Assembly: GCF_015082335.1 (NCBI RefSeq)
Contig: NZ_BLRL01000001.1
Span: forward strand, 434,001 to 498,000
Length of the DNA stretch: 64,000 nucleotides
Origin: Moritella sp. F3
Lineage (GTDB): Bacteria > Pseudomonadota > Gammaproteobacteria > Enterobacterales > Moritellaceae
Direction: 5' to 3'
Both the position numbers and the translations under genes were made by a program. This document shows positions 46,077 through 56,800 of the stretch, piece after piece. Under the pieces are notes generated by a model. That model was not told where the DNA came from and did no database searches. It saw nothing but the letters and a program-made list of their open reading frames with translations. Each line of letters begins with the position of its first letter. Position 1 is the stretch's first letter.

Positions 46077-48350
46077 ATGAATAAGAATTTACTAGTTACA
46101 AAACGCAGCGGTAAACAAGAAACGATCGATCTTGAAAAGATCCATCGCGTGATCAAATGGGCAGCTAAAGGGTTAGATAATGTATCTGTCTCATTGGTTG
46201 AGTTGAAATCTCATATCCAGTTTTATGATGGTATTCGTACTGAAGATATACATGAAACCATGATCAAAGCTGCGGCTGATTTAATTAGTGAAGAGGCGCC
46301 GGATTACCAATATCTTGCTGCCCGTTTAGCCGTCTTCCATTTACGTAAAAAAGCTTATGGTAAATTTGAGCCACCTGCGCTTTATGACCACGTAAGAATC
46401 AATGTTGATGCTCAGCGTTATGATGCACATCTACTTGCTGATTATACTATTGAAGAATTTAAAGAAATGGAGACGTTTGTTGATCACTGGCGTGACATGA
46501 ACTTCTCTTACGGTGCGATTAAACAGCTAGAAGGTAAATACCTACTACAAAACCGTGTTTCTGGTGAAATCTTCGAAAGCCCACAGTTCTTATATATCTT
46601 AGTTGCAGCAAGCTTGTTTGCGACTTACGATAAATCAGTTCGTATGGATTACATTCGTCGTTTCTACGAAGCAACATCAAGCTTTAAGATCTCACTACCA
46701 ACACCAATTATGGCTGGTGTACGTACGCCTACTCGTCAATTCAGCTCATGTGTATTGATCGAGTGTGACGATAGCCTTGATTCAATCAATGCTGTCTCTA
46801 ATTCTATTGTTAAATATGTATCGCAACGTGCAGGTATTGGTATCAATGCCGGTCGTATTCGTGCATTAGGTAGTTCAATCCGTGGTGGTGAAGCCTTCCA
46901 CACAGGTTGTATTCCATTCTACAAACACTTCCAGACAGCGGTTAAATCTTGCTCTCAGGGTGGCGTTCGTGGTGGTGCGGCAACATTATTCTATCCGCTA
47001 TGGCATTTAGAAGTTGAATCACTGTTAGTACTTAAAAATAACCGTGGTGTTGAAGAGAACCGTGTACGTCACCTTGATTACGGCGTACAGATTAACCGTT
47101 TAATGTACCAACGTTTAATTGATAACAAAGACATTAGCTTATTCAGCCCATCTGATGTTGATGGTTTGTATGATGCATTCTTCCAAGACCAGGATGAATT
47201 TGAACGTCTATACACGCTTTATGAGCAAGACCCATCAATTCGTAAGCAAACGATTAAAGCGAGCGAACTGTTCGGCTTAGTGATGCAAGAACGTGCAAGT
47301 ACAGGTCGTATCTACATCCAACACGTAGATCATTGTAATACACACAGCCCATTCAACCCGGCTGTCGCACCAGTAAGACAAAGTAATTTGTGTCTTGAAA
47401 TTGCCTTACCAACAAAACCAATGCAACACCCAGGTGATGAAGAAGGCGAGATCGCACTTTGTACACTGTCTGCATTTAACCTTGGTGCAATTAAAGACTT
47501 AAACGAATTAGAAAACCTTGCTGACTTAGCAGTACGTGCACTTGATAGCTTACTTGATTACCAAGACTACCCAATGCCAGCGGCTGAAAAATCAACCATG
47601 GCACGTCGTTCGTTAGGTATAGGTGTAATTAACTACGCATACTACCTAGCTAAAAACGGTGTAAAATACTCAGACGGTAGCGCAAATAACTTAACGCACA
47701 GAACATTTGAAGCAATTCAATTCTATCTATTGAAAGCATCAATGAACTTGTCGAAAGAGCAAGGCCCATGTTTAGCATTTAACGAAACTACTTATTCACA
47801 AGGTATCTTACCAATTGATACTTATAAGTCAGCGTTAGATGAGATTTGTGATGAAGAATTGCACCTAGATTGGGAAACATTACGTGGCGAGATCCAAGAA
47901 CACGGCTTACGTAACTCAACGCTAACAGCATTGATGCCATCAGAAACATCAAGCCAGATTTCAAATGCGACAAACGGTATTGAACCACCACGTGGTTTAA
48001 TCAGTATTAAAGCAAGTAAAGACGGTATCTTGAAACAAGTTGTGCCTGATTACGAAAATCTACGTGATAACTACGAGCTACTTTGGAACATTCCAAATAA
48101 CACTGGTTATTTACAACTTGTTGGTTTGATGCAAAAATTTGTCGACCAAGCTATTTCATCAAATACTAACTATGATCCACAACGTTTTCCAGGCCAAAAA
48201 GTGCCAATGACAACGCTGTTAACGGACTTGATGCTAGCGTATAAGTACGGCTTAAAAACGCTTTACTACCATAACACACGTGATGGCGCATCTGACGTAG
48301 ATGTAGTTAAAGAAGACGAAGGTTGTGAAGGCGGCGCATGTAAGATCTAA
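46077..48350 (+). CDS. nrdA: Ribonucleotide reductase class Ia, large subunit
   Basis: 757 residues (E. coli NrdA has 761). It reduces ribonucleoside diphosphates to deoxyribonucleotides with NrdB, which supplies the tyrosyl radical. Visible: the N-terminal ATP-cone (KRSGKQETIDLEKIHRVIKW) for allosteric control, the active-site regions FSSCVLIECDDSLDSI and QSNLCLEIALPT, EIALCTLSAFNLGAI, and the C-terminal redox cysteines in CEGGACKI. It is first in nrdA–nrdB–yfaE. A terminator-like hairpin separates it from nrdB. Confidence 0.98.
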   Translation: MNKNLLVTKRSGKQETIDLEKIHRVIKWAAKGLDNVSVSLVELKSHIQFYDGIRTEDIHETMIKAAADLISEEAPDYQYLAARLAVFHLRKKAYGKFEPPALYDHVRINVDAQRYDAHLLADYTIEEFKEMETFVDHWRDMNFSYGAIKQLEGKYLLQNRVSGEIFESPQFLYILVAASLFATYDKSVRMDYIRRFYEATSSFKISLPTPIMAGVRTPTRQFSSCVLIECDDSLDSINAVSNSIVKYVSQRAGIGINAGRIRALGSSIRGGEAFHTGCIPFYKHFQTAVKSCSQGGVRGGAATLFYPLWHLEVESLLVLKNNRGVEENRVRHLDYGVQINRLMYQRLIDNKDISLFSPSDVDGLYDAFFQDQDEFERLYTLYEQDPSIRKQTIKASELFGLVMQERASTGRIYIQHVDHCNTHSPFNPAVAPVRQSNLCLEIALPTKPMQHPGDEEGEIALCTLSAFNLGAIKDLNELENLADLAVRALDSLLDYQDYPMPAAEKSTMARRSLGIGVINYAYYLAKNGVKYSDGSANNLTHRTFEAIQFYLLKASMNLSKEQGPCLAFNETTYSQGILPIDTYKSALDEICDEELHLDWETLRGEIQEHGLRNSTLTALMPSETSSQISNATNGIEPPRGLISIKASKDGILKQVVPDYENLRDNYELLWNIPNNTGYLQLVGLMQKFVDQAISSNTNYDPQRFPGQKVPMTTLLTDLMLAYKYGLKTLYYHNTRDGASDVDVVKEDEGCEGGACKI

Positions 48351-48390
48351 ACGATCGCATTACACTCACCGAATTAACCCCCCCTTTTCA

Positions 48391-48420
48391 TTTGGCAGCT
48401 TATTAGGCTGCCAAATTTTA
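48391..48420 (+). terminator. Terminator-like hairpin between nrdA and nrdB
   Basis: Perfect 9-bp stem TTTGGCAGC / GCTGCCAAA with a 7-base loop and the tail TTTTATG, 41 bp after the nrdA stop. It may reduce read-through into nrdB or protect the 3' end of the nrdA message, and so set the subunit ratio. Confidence 0.6.
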
Positions 48421-48441
48421 TGTATAAAACAGAGATGACCA

Positions 48442-49572
48442 ATGAGCTACACTACTTTTAGCCAAACTAAGAATGATCAATTAAAAGAACCAATGTTTTT
48501 CGGACAACCCGTAAACGTGGCTCGTTATGATCAACAAAAACATGAAATTTTTGAAAAGCTGATTGAACGTCAGTTATCATTTTTTTGGCGACCAGAAGAA
48601 GTAGATGTAAGTAAAGACCGCATTGATTATCAACAACTATCAGATCACGAAAAGCACATTTTCATCAGTAATCTAAAATACCAAACGTTATTAGACAGTA
48701 TTCAAGGTCGCTCTCCTAACGTTGCTTTTTTACCACTGGTTTCATTACCAGAAGTAGAAACATGGATTGAAACATGGTCATTCAGTGAAACGATTCACTC
48801 TCGCTCATACACTCACATCATTCGTAACATCGTGAATGATCCTGCAGAAGTGTTCGATGATATTGTAGCGAATGAAGAAATCCTGAAGCGTGCTAAAGAT
48901 ATTGCTGGTTACTACGATGACTTAATCAATGCAACTCAACTACTACATCAATTTGGTGAAGGTACGCATGTGATTAATGGCGAAACAATCGTCATTAAAC
49001 AGCGAGATGTGAAAAAGAAATTATATCTAGCAATGGTATCAGTAAACGTACTTGAAGCTGTGCGTTTCTATGTTAGTTTTGCTTGTTCTTTCGCTTTCGC
49101 TGAACGTGAATTAATGGAAGGTAATGCTAAAATTATCAAGCTTATTGCACGTGATGAAGCATTACATTTAACGAGTACACAGCACATTCTAAACTTGATG
49201 GCTGACGGTAAAGATGATCCTGAGATGCAAGAGATCTCAATGGAATGTTTCCAAGAAACACAGCAAATCTTTATTGATGCAGCACAACAAGAAAAAGAAT
49301 GGGCAGAATACTTATTCAAAGATGGTTCTATGATTGGTTTGAATAAAGACATTCTTTGTGATTATGTTGAATACATTACTAATACACGTATGGCTGCCGT
49401 TGGTTTACCAACAGCGTTTGAAGTGAAAAGCAATCCACTACCATGGATCAACGCTTGGTTAGTATCTGATAACGTACAGGTTGCACCACAAGAATCAGAA
49501 ATCAGTTCATACTTAGTGGGCCAGATTAATGCTGAAATCAACCATGAAGACATCGGTACATTCGTTCTATAA
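48442..49572 (+). CDS. nrdB: Ribonucleotide reductase class Ia, small subunit
   Basis: 376 residues, the length of E. coli NrdB (376). It holds the di-iron centre and tyrosyl radical. Visible: [31 protein letters not shown] at the start (split around residues 23–54), iron-ligand helices ([55 protein letters not shown]). The stop overlaps the yfaE start by one base (TAATG), so the two are translationally coupled. Confidence 0.98.
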   Translation: MSYTTFSQTKNDQLKEPMFFGQPVNVARYDQQKHEIFEKLIERQLSFFWRPEEVDVSKDRIDYQQLSDHEKHIFISNLKYQTLLDSIQGRSPNVAFLPLVSLPEVETWIETWSFSETIHSRSYTHIIRNIVNDPAEVFDDIVANEEILKRAKDIAGYYDDLINATQLLHQFGEGTHVINGETIVIKQRDVKKKLYLAMVSVNVLEAVRFYVSFACSFAFAERELMEGNAKIIKLIARDEALHLTSTQHILNLMADGKDDPEMQEISMECFQETQQIFIDAAQQEKEWAEYLFKDGSMIGLNKDILCDYVEYITNTRMAAVGLPTAFEVKSNPLPWINAWLVSDNVQVAPQESEISSYLVGQINAEINHEDIGTFVL

Positions 49573-49847
49573 TGTCGAAGATACTAAGAACAGAGTCCGG
49601 GGACTATCAGGTTTTACCACAAGATAGCTCCCTACTTGATACGCTTGAGCGCACTGGTCATGAAATTGAATACCAGTGTCGTCAAGGCTACTGTGGCGCT
49701 TGTCGAACAACGATCACATCAGGGTCTGTTACCTATACGAACGAACCATTAGCAGCTGTAGCACCAGATTCTATATTACCTTGCTGCTGCAAAGCTAATG
49801 GGGATATTACACTTGCGGTTATCGCGACCACAACGGTTGCAGCATAA
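49572..49847 (+). CDS. yfaE: 2Fe-2S ferredoxin for NrdB cofactor maintenance
   Basis: 91 residues (E. coli YfaE has 84). A plant-type [2Fe-2S] ferredoxin: cluster ligands are visible in EYQCRQGYCGACRT and the later LPCCC. YfaE supplies electrons for assembly and repair of the NrdB di-iron tyrosyl radical. It overlaps nrdB by one base and ends the nrd operon, with a terminator after it. Confidence 0.95.
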   Translation: MSKILRTESGDYQVLPQDSSLLDTLERTGHEIEYQCRQGYCGACRTTITSGSVTYTNEPLAAVAPDSILPCCCKANGDITLAVIATTTVAA

Positions 49848-49895
49848 TATACTTAGCAGTTGTAAATTACCCCGTATTAGCACCTATAAAACATC

Positions 49896-49931
49896 AAGCC
49901 TTAACGTGAACAACCACGTTAGGGCTTTTTT
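49896..49931 (+). terminator. Terminator of the nrd operon
   Basis: Stem AAGCCTTAACGTG / CACGTTAGGGCTT (one mismatch) with a 5-base loop, then TTTTT; about 50 bp past the yfaE stop. Confidence 0.88.
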
Positions 49932-50124
49932 ATATCGTGATCAAACGTTGATTTTTTCATCCCTTATTATTCAATACTCAATAGCTTACAAGATTGGGTG
50001 TGATTTACTTTGCAAAACCATAAAACCTTACCCATACTCCTTTCAATAAGCTATAAGCATTTATATATAGCGTACAAGAACTTCCACAACCTATAAGTTC
50101 CACCCCTTAAAATAGGACAACTTT

Positions 50125-50967
50125 ATGTTAGATGATTTAGTTGGCATCGGAATGCGTCCAGCACATTATGAGCAACTCACCAATAAACATGTCGATATTG
50201 GCTGGCTCGAAGTGCACAGTGAGAATCACTTCGAGATTAATTCTGAAGCGACTTATTATTTAGATAAAGCCAGTGAACGCTATCCAATCAGTTTACACGG
50301 TGTGGGCTTAGCCCTCTCTTCTAACGAATTACTTGATCCTTTGCATGTGCATAATATTAAAAAACTTATCGACCGCTATAAGCCATTTTCAGTATCAGAG
50401 CACTTGGGTTGGAGTTCCATCGCAGGTCAACATTATAGTGATATGTCACCCATACCCTACACTGAAGAAAACTTAAAACATGTGATAGCCCGTGTTGATC
50501 AAGTTCAGCACATTTTAGGGCAAGCTATCGCGATCGAAAATCCAGCTTGTTATAGTGAACACAAAAATAATACGTTAACTGAAGCTGCCTTTTTGATTGA
50601 GCTACAAGCTGCGACTAACTGTACATTATTGCTTGATATCAATAATGTACATATCAGTAGTCACCAGCTCGAGTTCAATCCTTACGATTACTTAGCGTCA
50701 ATACCCAACCATATTGTCAGCGAGCTACACCTCTCTGGTAGCAATAAACTGTTACAAAACAATAGAATTACATTTGACCAAGAGCATGGCCAAAAAGTAA
50801 CTCCAGAAGTATGGCAACTGTTTGAATATTACTTGCAGCATTGCAACACTATCCCAACCTTAATTGAGTGGGACACAAACATACCAAGGCTCAGCGAACT
50901 TTTGCGTGAAGCATATACGGCTCAAAAAATGATCGTTAAATCACAGCGTTTTAAAAATGCCTGTTAA
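50125..50967 (+). CDS. DUF692/MNIO-family (BufB-like) enzyme, solitary
   Basis: 280 residues. Multinuclear non-heme iron-dependent oxidases (MNIO, DUF692) modify cysteines or other residues of peptide precursors in RiPP pathways such as methanobactin and bufferins. Family features: VGIGMRPAHYE near the start, IGWLEVHSENHFE, PISLHGVGLALSS, ENPACY, and LLDINNVHISSHQ, which together hold the usual H, E, D and N metal ligands. AGGA precedes the ATG. The usual companions (DUF2282 precursor, DUF2063 partner BufC, DoxX protein) are not adjacent: the 277-bp upstream gap has no convincing precursor and the downstream genes are convergent. Confidence 0.88.
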   Translation: MLDDLVGIGMRPAHYEQLTNKHVDIGWLEVHSENHFEINSEATYYLDKASERYPISLHGVGLALSSNELLDPLHVHNIKKLIDRYKPFSVSEHLGWSSIAGQHYSDMSPIPYTEENLKHVIARVDQVQHILGQAIAIENPACYSEHKNNTLTEAAFLIELQAATNCTLLLDINNVHISSHQLEFNPYDYLASIPNHIVSELHLSGSNKLLQNNRITFDQEHGQKVTPEVWQLFEYYLQHCNTIPTLIEWDTNIPRLSELLREAYTAQKMIVKSQRFKNAC

Positions 50968-51070
50968 TCTGTTTACACGTTAGCAAGAGCGCATTTCAGC
51001 CCCTATGGCCATAGATAATATAGATAACTAAAACACAGGCACTAAACTGAGTCGTTAAAACCGAAAGATA

Positions 51071-52495
51071 CTAGAATCCAGCAATGACTAGGTTTACCAT
51101 GATTTGCTGATAAAAATCTGCTGACGAACCTCCGTACACATCAAGTTCCTGCTCACTCGTTTGGGGGCCATACAAGCTGTCATTACGACCCGAAAAAAAC
51201 ATATGATGATAGCCACTACCCAATGCAGAACCAGACATCATTTTCACATGTTTTTTTACATTATTTTTTACATATTCTGTTGTCGCCTGTAGCAAAGGTG
51301 CCTGCAACGCTTGTGATGTCACCGTCGCATAACCGTCATGCGGTCCTTCCAGTAACGCCACTAAATCTGATATAAAACCAGACTGACCCCAATCTTTATT
51401 CCAGCGGTGGATTTGCGCAGCGTAGCTATAATAAGGAATTGCGTTAGATAACTCTTGTACTGCTGGCATATTAACATGCCAATTATTCTCGTTTAACCCT
51501 GCGGCATTGCGTAATAAATCCCAGCTTTGCTCCCAATTTACCCATGGATATGCAACCCCTGTCATGTACTTTTTAGTCAATACAAGATTAGATGCTAAAA
51601 ATTGCTGGTATATATCAGCCTCGGTTTGCACCTGTAGCTGATTTTCGGAAAGCACATAGTCGTTGTTATTATTCCGCCATAACCCCGTCATTAACTGGCT
51701 TTTACCAAGCTGCCAAATAAGGTTATTACGGTAATCATGCCATTGCCAATTTCTCGATAAATGCCGCTGCGCATACATTGTATTAAGAAATACACTGGCC
51801 GACCAACTACCTTTATTCTCCCCAACCACGGTCACAAGTGCAGCTACCTTACTCGCCATCAGCTCATTGCTGGAGTTAGGCTCAATCATGCTACTCGTGA
51901 CTAACTCACCGTCACTCACAGATAATTGCGTCAACATTCTTGCATCCTGGCTGCCTTGAGACATACCAACAATGATCACCTTATCTGCACCTGTGTTATC
52001 TAAAGCCTGTAAAACGGTATTACGTAATGACTTAGCACGAACCAATGATGAAGCAAATGCAGGGTTGTCTGCGATAAACACCTCATTACCACAACCTTGT
52101 GATAATCGCTGTACGATCTCTTGACTGAAATAACGATAATAACCACTGACATCGCGCTGTAAACTCGGTTCAAAAAGGTTCAGATCACGCGGCGGTAGAT
52201 GGAGTTCATCATCCGGTACCCGCCAGCTTAAGCAATCTTGATCTTGACCGTCGTCATCCCATTCCCATTGCTGGCAGTACTTTTCCGGGACTAAACTGTC
52301 ACACTCTTCGCTCGGTGCTGATTGACATAACGCCTTCATCCCCCAATGATGTGTTAGCACCACAGGATAACTCACCTTGCACTGTTCAGCGGCTTGTACG
52401 GATGATAAACAGAATACACTCAAGCCTAAAAGCGTTAATTTATGCATTTTACTTTTCACAATGCCAATCACAATCCCTGTCATTATACCAGCCAT
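51071..52495 (-). CDS. Exported lipase-like α/β-hydrolase, last gene of the putative biosynthetic operon
   Basis: 474 residues from an ATG at 52495 overlapping the upstream stop by one base; an in-frame ATG at 52447 gives a better signal peptide (MHKLTLLGLSVFCLSSVQA). The nucleophile motif is GMSQG in VIIVGMSQGSQDARML. An early YPVVLTHHWGM resembles the oxyanion-hole strand of bacterial triacylglycerol lipases; LLEGPHDGYATVTS and GSGYHHMFFSG could supply the acid and histidine. Many cysteines suggest disulfides, and export to periplasm or beyond. Its place at the end of an acyl-transfer/efflux operon suggests that it acts on the acylated product or on lipid supply. Specificity is unknown. Confidence 0.72.
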   Translation of the reverse strand: MAGIMTGIVIGIVKSKMHKLTLLGLSVFCLSSVQAAEQCKVSYPVVLTHHWGMKALCQSAPSEECDSLVPEKYCQQWEWDDDGQDQDCLSWRVPDDELHLPPRDLNLFEPSLQRDVSGYYRYFSQEIVQRLSQGCGNEVFIADNPAFASSLVRAKSLRNTVLQALDNTGADKVIIVGMSQGSQDARMLTQLSVSDGELVTSSMIEPNSSNELMASKVAALVTVVGENKGSWSASVFLNTMYAQRHLSRNWQWHDYRNNLIWQLGKSQLMTGLWRNNNNDYVLSENQLQVQTEADIYQQFLASNLVLTKKYMTGVAYPWVNWEQSWDLLRNAAGLNENNWHVNMPAVQELSNAIPYYSYAAQIHRWNKDWGQSGFISDLVALLEGPHDGYATVTSQALQAPLLQATTEYVKNNVKKHVKMMSGSALGSGYHHMFFSGRNDSLYGPQTSEQELDVYGGSSADFYQQIMVNLVIAGF

Positions 52496-53778
52496 TAACT
52501 TGCCTGCTTAATAGGGTGTTCTTGGTTTGCTATATGAATAGAGGACTCTATGCTCTCTTCATGCCCATAACAAATACCATGACATATTTGCGATAAGGCA
52601 TGCTCGGCACGGCCGTTACTGCTGAGTTGATGTGGGATGCGTAAAATAACTTCAACAGAGTCTTTATTACCTGCTAAAACCAAAAAAAGTGCCGTGGTAT
52701 TAAAATACGGAGGAATAAAAAATACACTCGTGCAATTGAAACCAGCAGCGCTATATTCATCCACTTTAAGAAAACCGAGATTAGAAATAATACCTGAAGT
52801 ACGATATTGCCCTGTTTCTTGGCGCTTTAATGCCAGTTTATCATTGAACTTTTTCAACCACGTTAGCGGAACCCAATTTAGTGCGTTGAGTGTCGGAATA
52901 CCGGCAAACTGCGGCATTCTTGCATGCTCTAGATCTGCTATTTTAAGCTTGATTTGTTTAGTCCAGTCAGCTGTCGTGCTCACCGGAGATACTTGCATTA
53001 ATAGCCCGCCAGTCAAATTACCCGTAGAGACAATGTCAGAATCATGCATGCGTAAATCAACAGGTAATTGGATCCGCACAGGCGAGTCAGAATAAAGATT
53101 GGCTAACTTAGCAACACTGATACCAGCATTGGCTAGTACCTGCTTATAACTGCCGGGTAAAGTGCGGCGCTGCCAAGATGAACCAAAGTCTCGTCCAAGC
53201 GGTACACCAGTGGGAGCCGCAACAGTATCACTCACTTTTTCACCCGGTAGTGAGGTCACTGACTTAGCAAGATCAACATCACGTACAAAGCTATTGTCAC
53301 CTTGCAATGTCAGCTGTCGTAATGCACGTAACACTTCATCTGCAAATGTTTTAGTACCGCGTCCATCCATCACGGCATGGTGCGTTCTAAATATAATATG
53401 GTGCTTACCACTCACTTCACCGATGATCAATAATACTTCACACCCCGTACTGGTTTTTACATCTAACGGGCGATTTAAGAATGGCGCGGCCTCATCACTC
53501 ATGCCATCCCAATTTAAGCCGCGGATCACTTCCAGCTGTGTCGTTACTCCGGCGTCAGACCAATGGCTAAAACCAAGTTTACCTGATAGTCTAAATCGTG
53601 TGCCCTGTAAAGACTCTGAAGCTTGAGTAACGGCTTTTTTCCAGGCTGCGATATCAATATCGCCTTGCCCTTCCAACACCATCTGATTCACAACACAGGT
53701 CGCCGTTTCTTCGGCATTAAAATCATCACAGCTAATATAAAAACGCTCTGTTGGTGAAAGTTTACGTTTAAACGTCAT
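52495..53778 (-). CDS. Stand-alone condensation-domain-like acyltransferase
   Basis: 427 residues of the chloramphenicol-acetyltransferase-like fold shared by NRPS condensation domains, WS/DGAT and alcohol acetyltransferases. The catalytic motif HHxxxDG is intact: H133-H134-A-V-M-D138-G139, followed by RG. Start LSPTERFYISCDDF also fits, and later GNLTGGLLMQVSP and SNLGFLKVDEY match the second half of the fold. No carrier protein or adenylation domain is fused. Strong AAGGAGG before the ATG. It overlaps the lipase-like gene by one base. It probably joins an acyl group to an amine or hydroxyl acceptor made by the operon. Confidence 0.78.
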   Translation of the reverse strand: MTFKRKLSPTERFYISCDDFNAEETATCVVNQMVLEGQGDIDIAAWKKAVTQASESLQGTRFRLSGKLGFSHWSDAGVTTQLEVIRGLNWDGMSDEAAPFLNRPLDVKTSTGCEVLLIIGEVSGKHHIIFRTHHAVMDGRGTKTFADEVLRALRQLTLQGDNSFVRDVDLAKSVTSLPGEKVSDTVAAPTGVPLGRDFGSSWQRRTLPGSYKQVLANAGISVAKLANLYSDSPVRIQLPVDLRMHDSDIVSTGNLTGGLLMQVSPVSTTADWTKQIKLKIADLEHARMPQFAGIPTLNALNWVPLTWLKKFNDKLALKRQETGQYRTSGIISNLGFLKVDEYSAAGFNCTSVFFIPPYFNTTALFLVLAGNKDSVEVILRIPHQLSSNGRAEHALSQICHGICYGHEESIESSIHIANQEHPIKQAS

Positions 53779-53802
53779 CGTTCCTCCTTGAACTTAAGAC
53801 GG

Positions 53803-56800
53803 TTATGCTGCGTTATCTGCAGCAGGATTATCAGGTAACTCGTTCATTTTATTTTCATTAAAACCTTGGCTGTTTAACCTTGGCGTTTTAAACACAGATG
53901 TAGCTAATGTATTAGCTACATCTTGGATCAATAAATACACAGCTGGTACTAGGAGTAAGCTAACAAGTGTTGCGAATAGCACTCCAAAAGCGAGCGATAT
54001 GGCCATTGGGATCAAAAATTGTGCCTGTAAGCTCGTTTCACTCATGATCGGTACTAAACCGATAAATGTGGTTAATGATGTCAGAATAATAGGACGGAAT
54101 CGACGTACGCCTGCACTTGCGATAGCGGTTTCGAGTGACTCGCCTTTAGCACGTTTTTCATTAATATAGTCAATCAGCACCAAATTGTCATTGACCACGA
54201 TACCACTCACCGCAACCATACCAATAAAAGACCATAAGGTTACATCAACGCCCAATAATAAATGCCCTAACAAAGAACCAACCAAACCAAAGGGGATCGC
54301 AAACATCACCAATAATGGTTGTGTATAAGAGCTAAATAAAATAGCCATCACTAAATACATCGCAATTAACGCCAGTAAATAGCTGCTTGTTAAAATATCA
54401 ACAAACTCGACAATACTCTTCTGCTTACCGGCTTTCGACCACTTAACTGCCGTCGTATCTGTTAATTGCTGTAAGAACCCAGATTCTAGATCAGCAATCA
54501 CCGCTTTCGTGCTGTTTTTCCCTGGGTCGACAAATGCAGATACAGAAATAACGCGATTACGTTCATAGCGTTTAATATTATGATCTGCCGATTGATAGCT
54601 CACATCAGCAATAGTAAACAATGGCACGCCTTCACCACTGGGCAGTTGAATATGCATATTTTCTAAATGCCATAACGAACTAGTTGCCGTTTTGGGATAG
54701 CGAACCTGTACTTTAACTTCATCTTCACCACGTGGCATACTCAAGACTTCAACACCTAAATAAGCCTGCTGAACCTGCTGACCTAATGCGCTTAGTGTCA
54801 GTCCCATATCACGGGCGACAGGTTTTAATGCTAATTGAACTTGCCTTGAACTACGTTGCTGCGAGTCTTGAATATCATACACCCCTTCAAACCGAGCCAT
54901 CACTTGCTTTAATGCCTCAGCTTGCAGTGCAAGGTCGTCTAAGTCTCGGCTCGACAATTCAATATTTATATCAGCACTTGGCGGGGTAAGGTCGGATACA
55001 AAGCTTAATTCAATACTATCTTCAAGTTCACCTACACCGTCACGCCAGCGTCTAATAATGTCATTACCTGACATAATGCGATCGTTGGATACCGATAATT
55101 CCAAATAAACCCTGCCAATATGATCATCAGCCGCCGCTTGCGACTCACGTGAATATTTACTTATTGGTGCGACAACAGAGTACACGTGAGCAATAGCAGA
55201 AATACCCTGCTCGTCAACGAGTTCTTGCTGTAACTGTAAGGCTTCGTGTTCAATTTTTAATAATGCTAATTTGGTTTTCTGTGGATTACTGCCTTCTGCA
55301 AACGTAACATTGGCATAAGCTATATCCCCTTCAATGGCTGAAAATAAAACGGTTCTTAACCAGCCGCTGGAAAGTAAAGTTAAAGAGATAAAAAATAACC
55401 CGATAAAGCCAAGTATATAACTCCAGCGCCAACGTAATACATGGCCAAGGAAAGGTTTATATTGATGAATAACAAACCTTTCCAACGCGGCTGAAAATCG
55501 ACTTTGTATCCCCTCTAACACCTCACGAAGCAGTGCCACTTTATTTTTAGTTGCTTGGGTTCCGCCTGGTAACCTCGTTTGCTGCGATGAGGGCTGAGAG
55601 TCATGACTTAAATGAGCAGGTAAAATAAATAAAGATTCAAACAACGAAAACAATAAAGTGGTAATAACGACCACAGGAATAACCTGCATCAACTTACCTT
55701 CAGGACCTGGTAAAAAGAGCAGCGGCATAAAGGCAATGACACTAGTGATAATGGCAAAGGTGATTGGTTTAGCCACTTTATAAGCACCCTCAATCGCCCC
55801 TTCAACCCCTTTATTACTCGTTGCTTGCTCGGTGTAAATACTTTCCCCCACAACAATCGCATCATCAACGACTATCCCAAGCACCAATAAAAAAGCAAAC
55901 AGGGAAATAATATTAATCGAACCATCAAAAACCGGTAACAGCCAAAAAGCGCCCATAAATGAAATAGGGATCCCCAAACTTACCCAAAATGATAAACGCC
56001 AATTTAAAAACAGCAGTAAAATAACAAATAACAGACATAGACCGCTAAACACGTTACCAACCAATAAATCGATACGGCTCATGAACAATTTAGAATCGTC
56101 TTGCCAGACATACAAACTAACCCCTTCTGGCAGATAGGTTTTTGGCGTCTGCACATACTTATTTATCGCATCAGCAACATCAATAATATTCTGATCACCA
56201 ACACGGTATACATCTAAAGATACAGCCCGCTCACCATCAAGTTGCGCCATGGTGCCTTCATCACGAAAACCGTCGTTAATCGTGGCTATATCACTGAGTA
56301 AGATCCGCCCACCATCTTCATTCGCTTGCAGGATGATACTGGCAAAGTCATCAGCACTTTCAATTTGACCTAAGGTTTGGATCAGTATATCGCCCTGCTC
56401 TGTGGCTAAACTCCCACCGGGTAAGTCTAGCGCAGTGGCTTTTAATGTATTCACCACATCTTCAAATTTTAAATTGTATTGTGCCAAACTGTCTTCAGAT
56501 AAAGCGATACTGATCTCGTAAGGTCGCGAATTTTGCAGTTCTATCACCGAAATGACAGGCTCTTCTAACAGATCCAAGCGGATATTTTCAGCCAAACGTT
56601 TTAGTGTCCACTCATCTCCAGCGCCTGAAATAATCAGTTTAGCCACTCGATAGCGTTCAATTAATTCACTGATAACAGGCTTAGCCACTTCATCAGGAAA
56701 TGAATTGATACTTTCAATCCTTGACTTAACTTCATCCAATACAGCTTTGATATTATAACCATCAGCAATATCAATGGTGGTATAACAAGAACCAGAACTA

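Noticed and set aside
49848-50124. Possible RiPP precursor gene between yfaE and the MNIO gene (an open frame at 49798–50049).
   Set aside because: It begins inside yfaE in another frame, contains the nrd terminator, has no ribosome site or signal peptide, and lacks the Cys pattern of BufA-type precursors.
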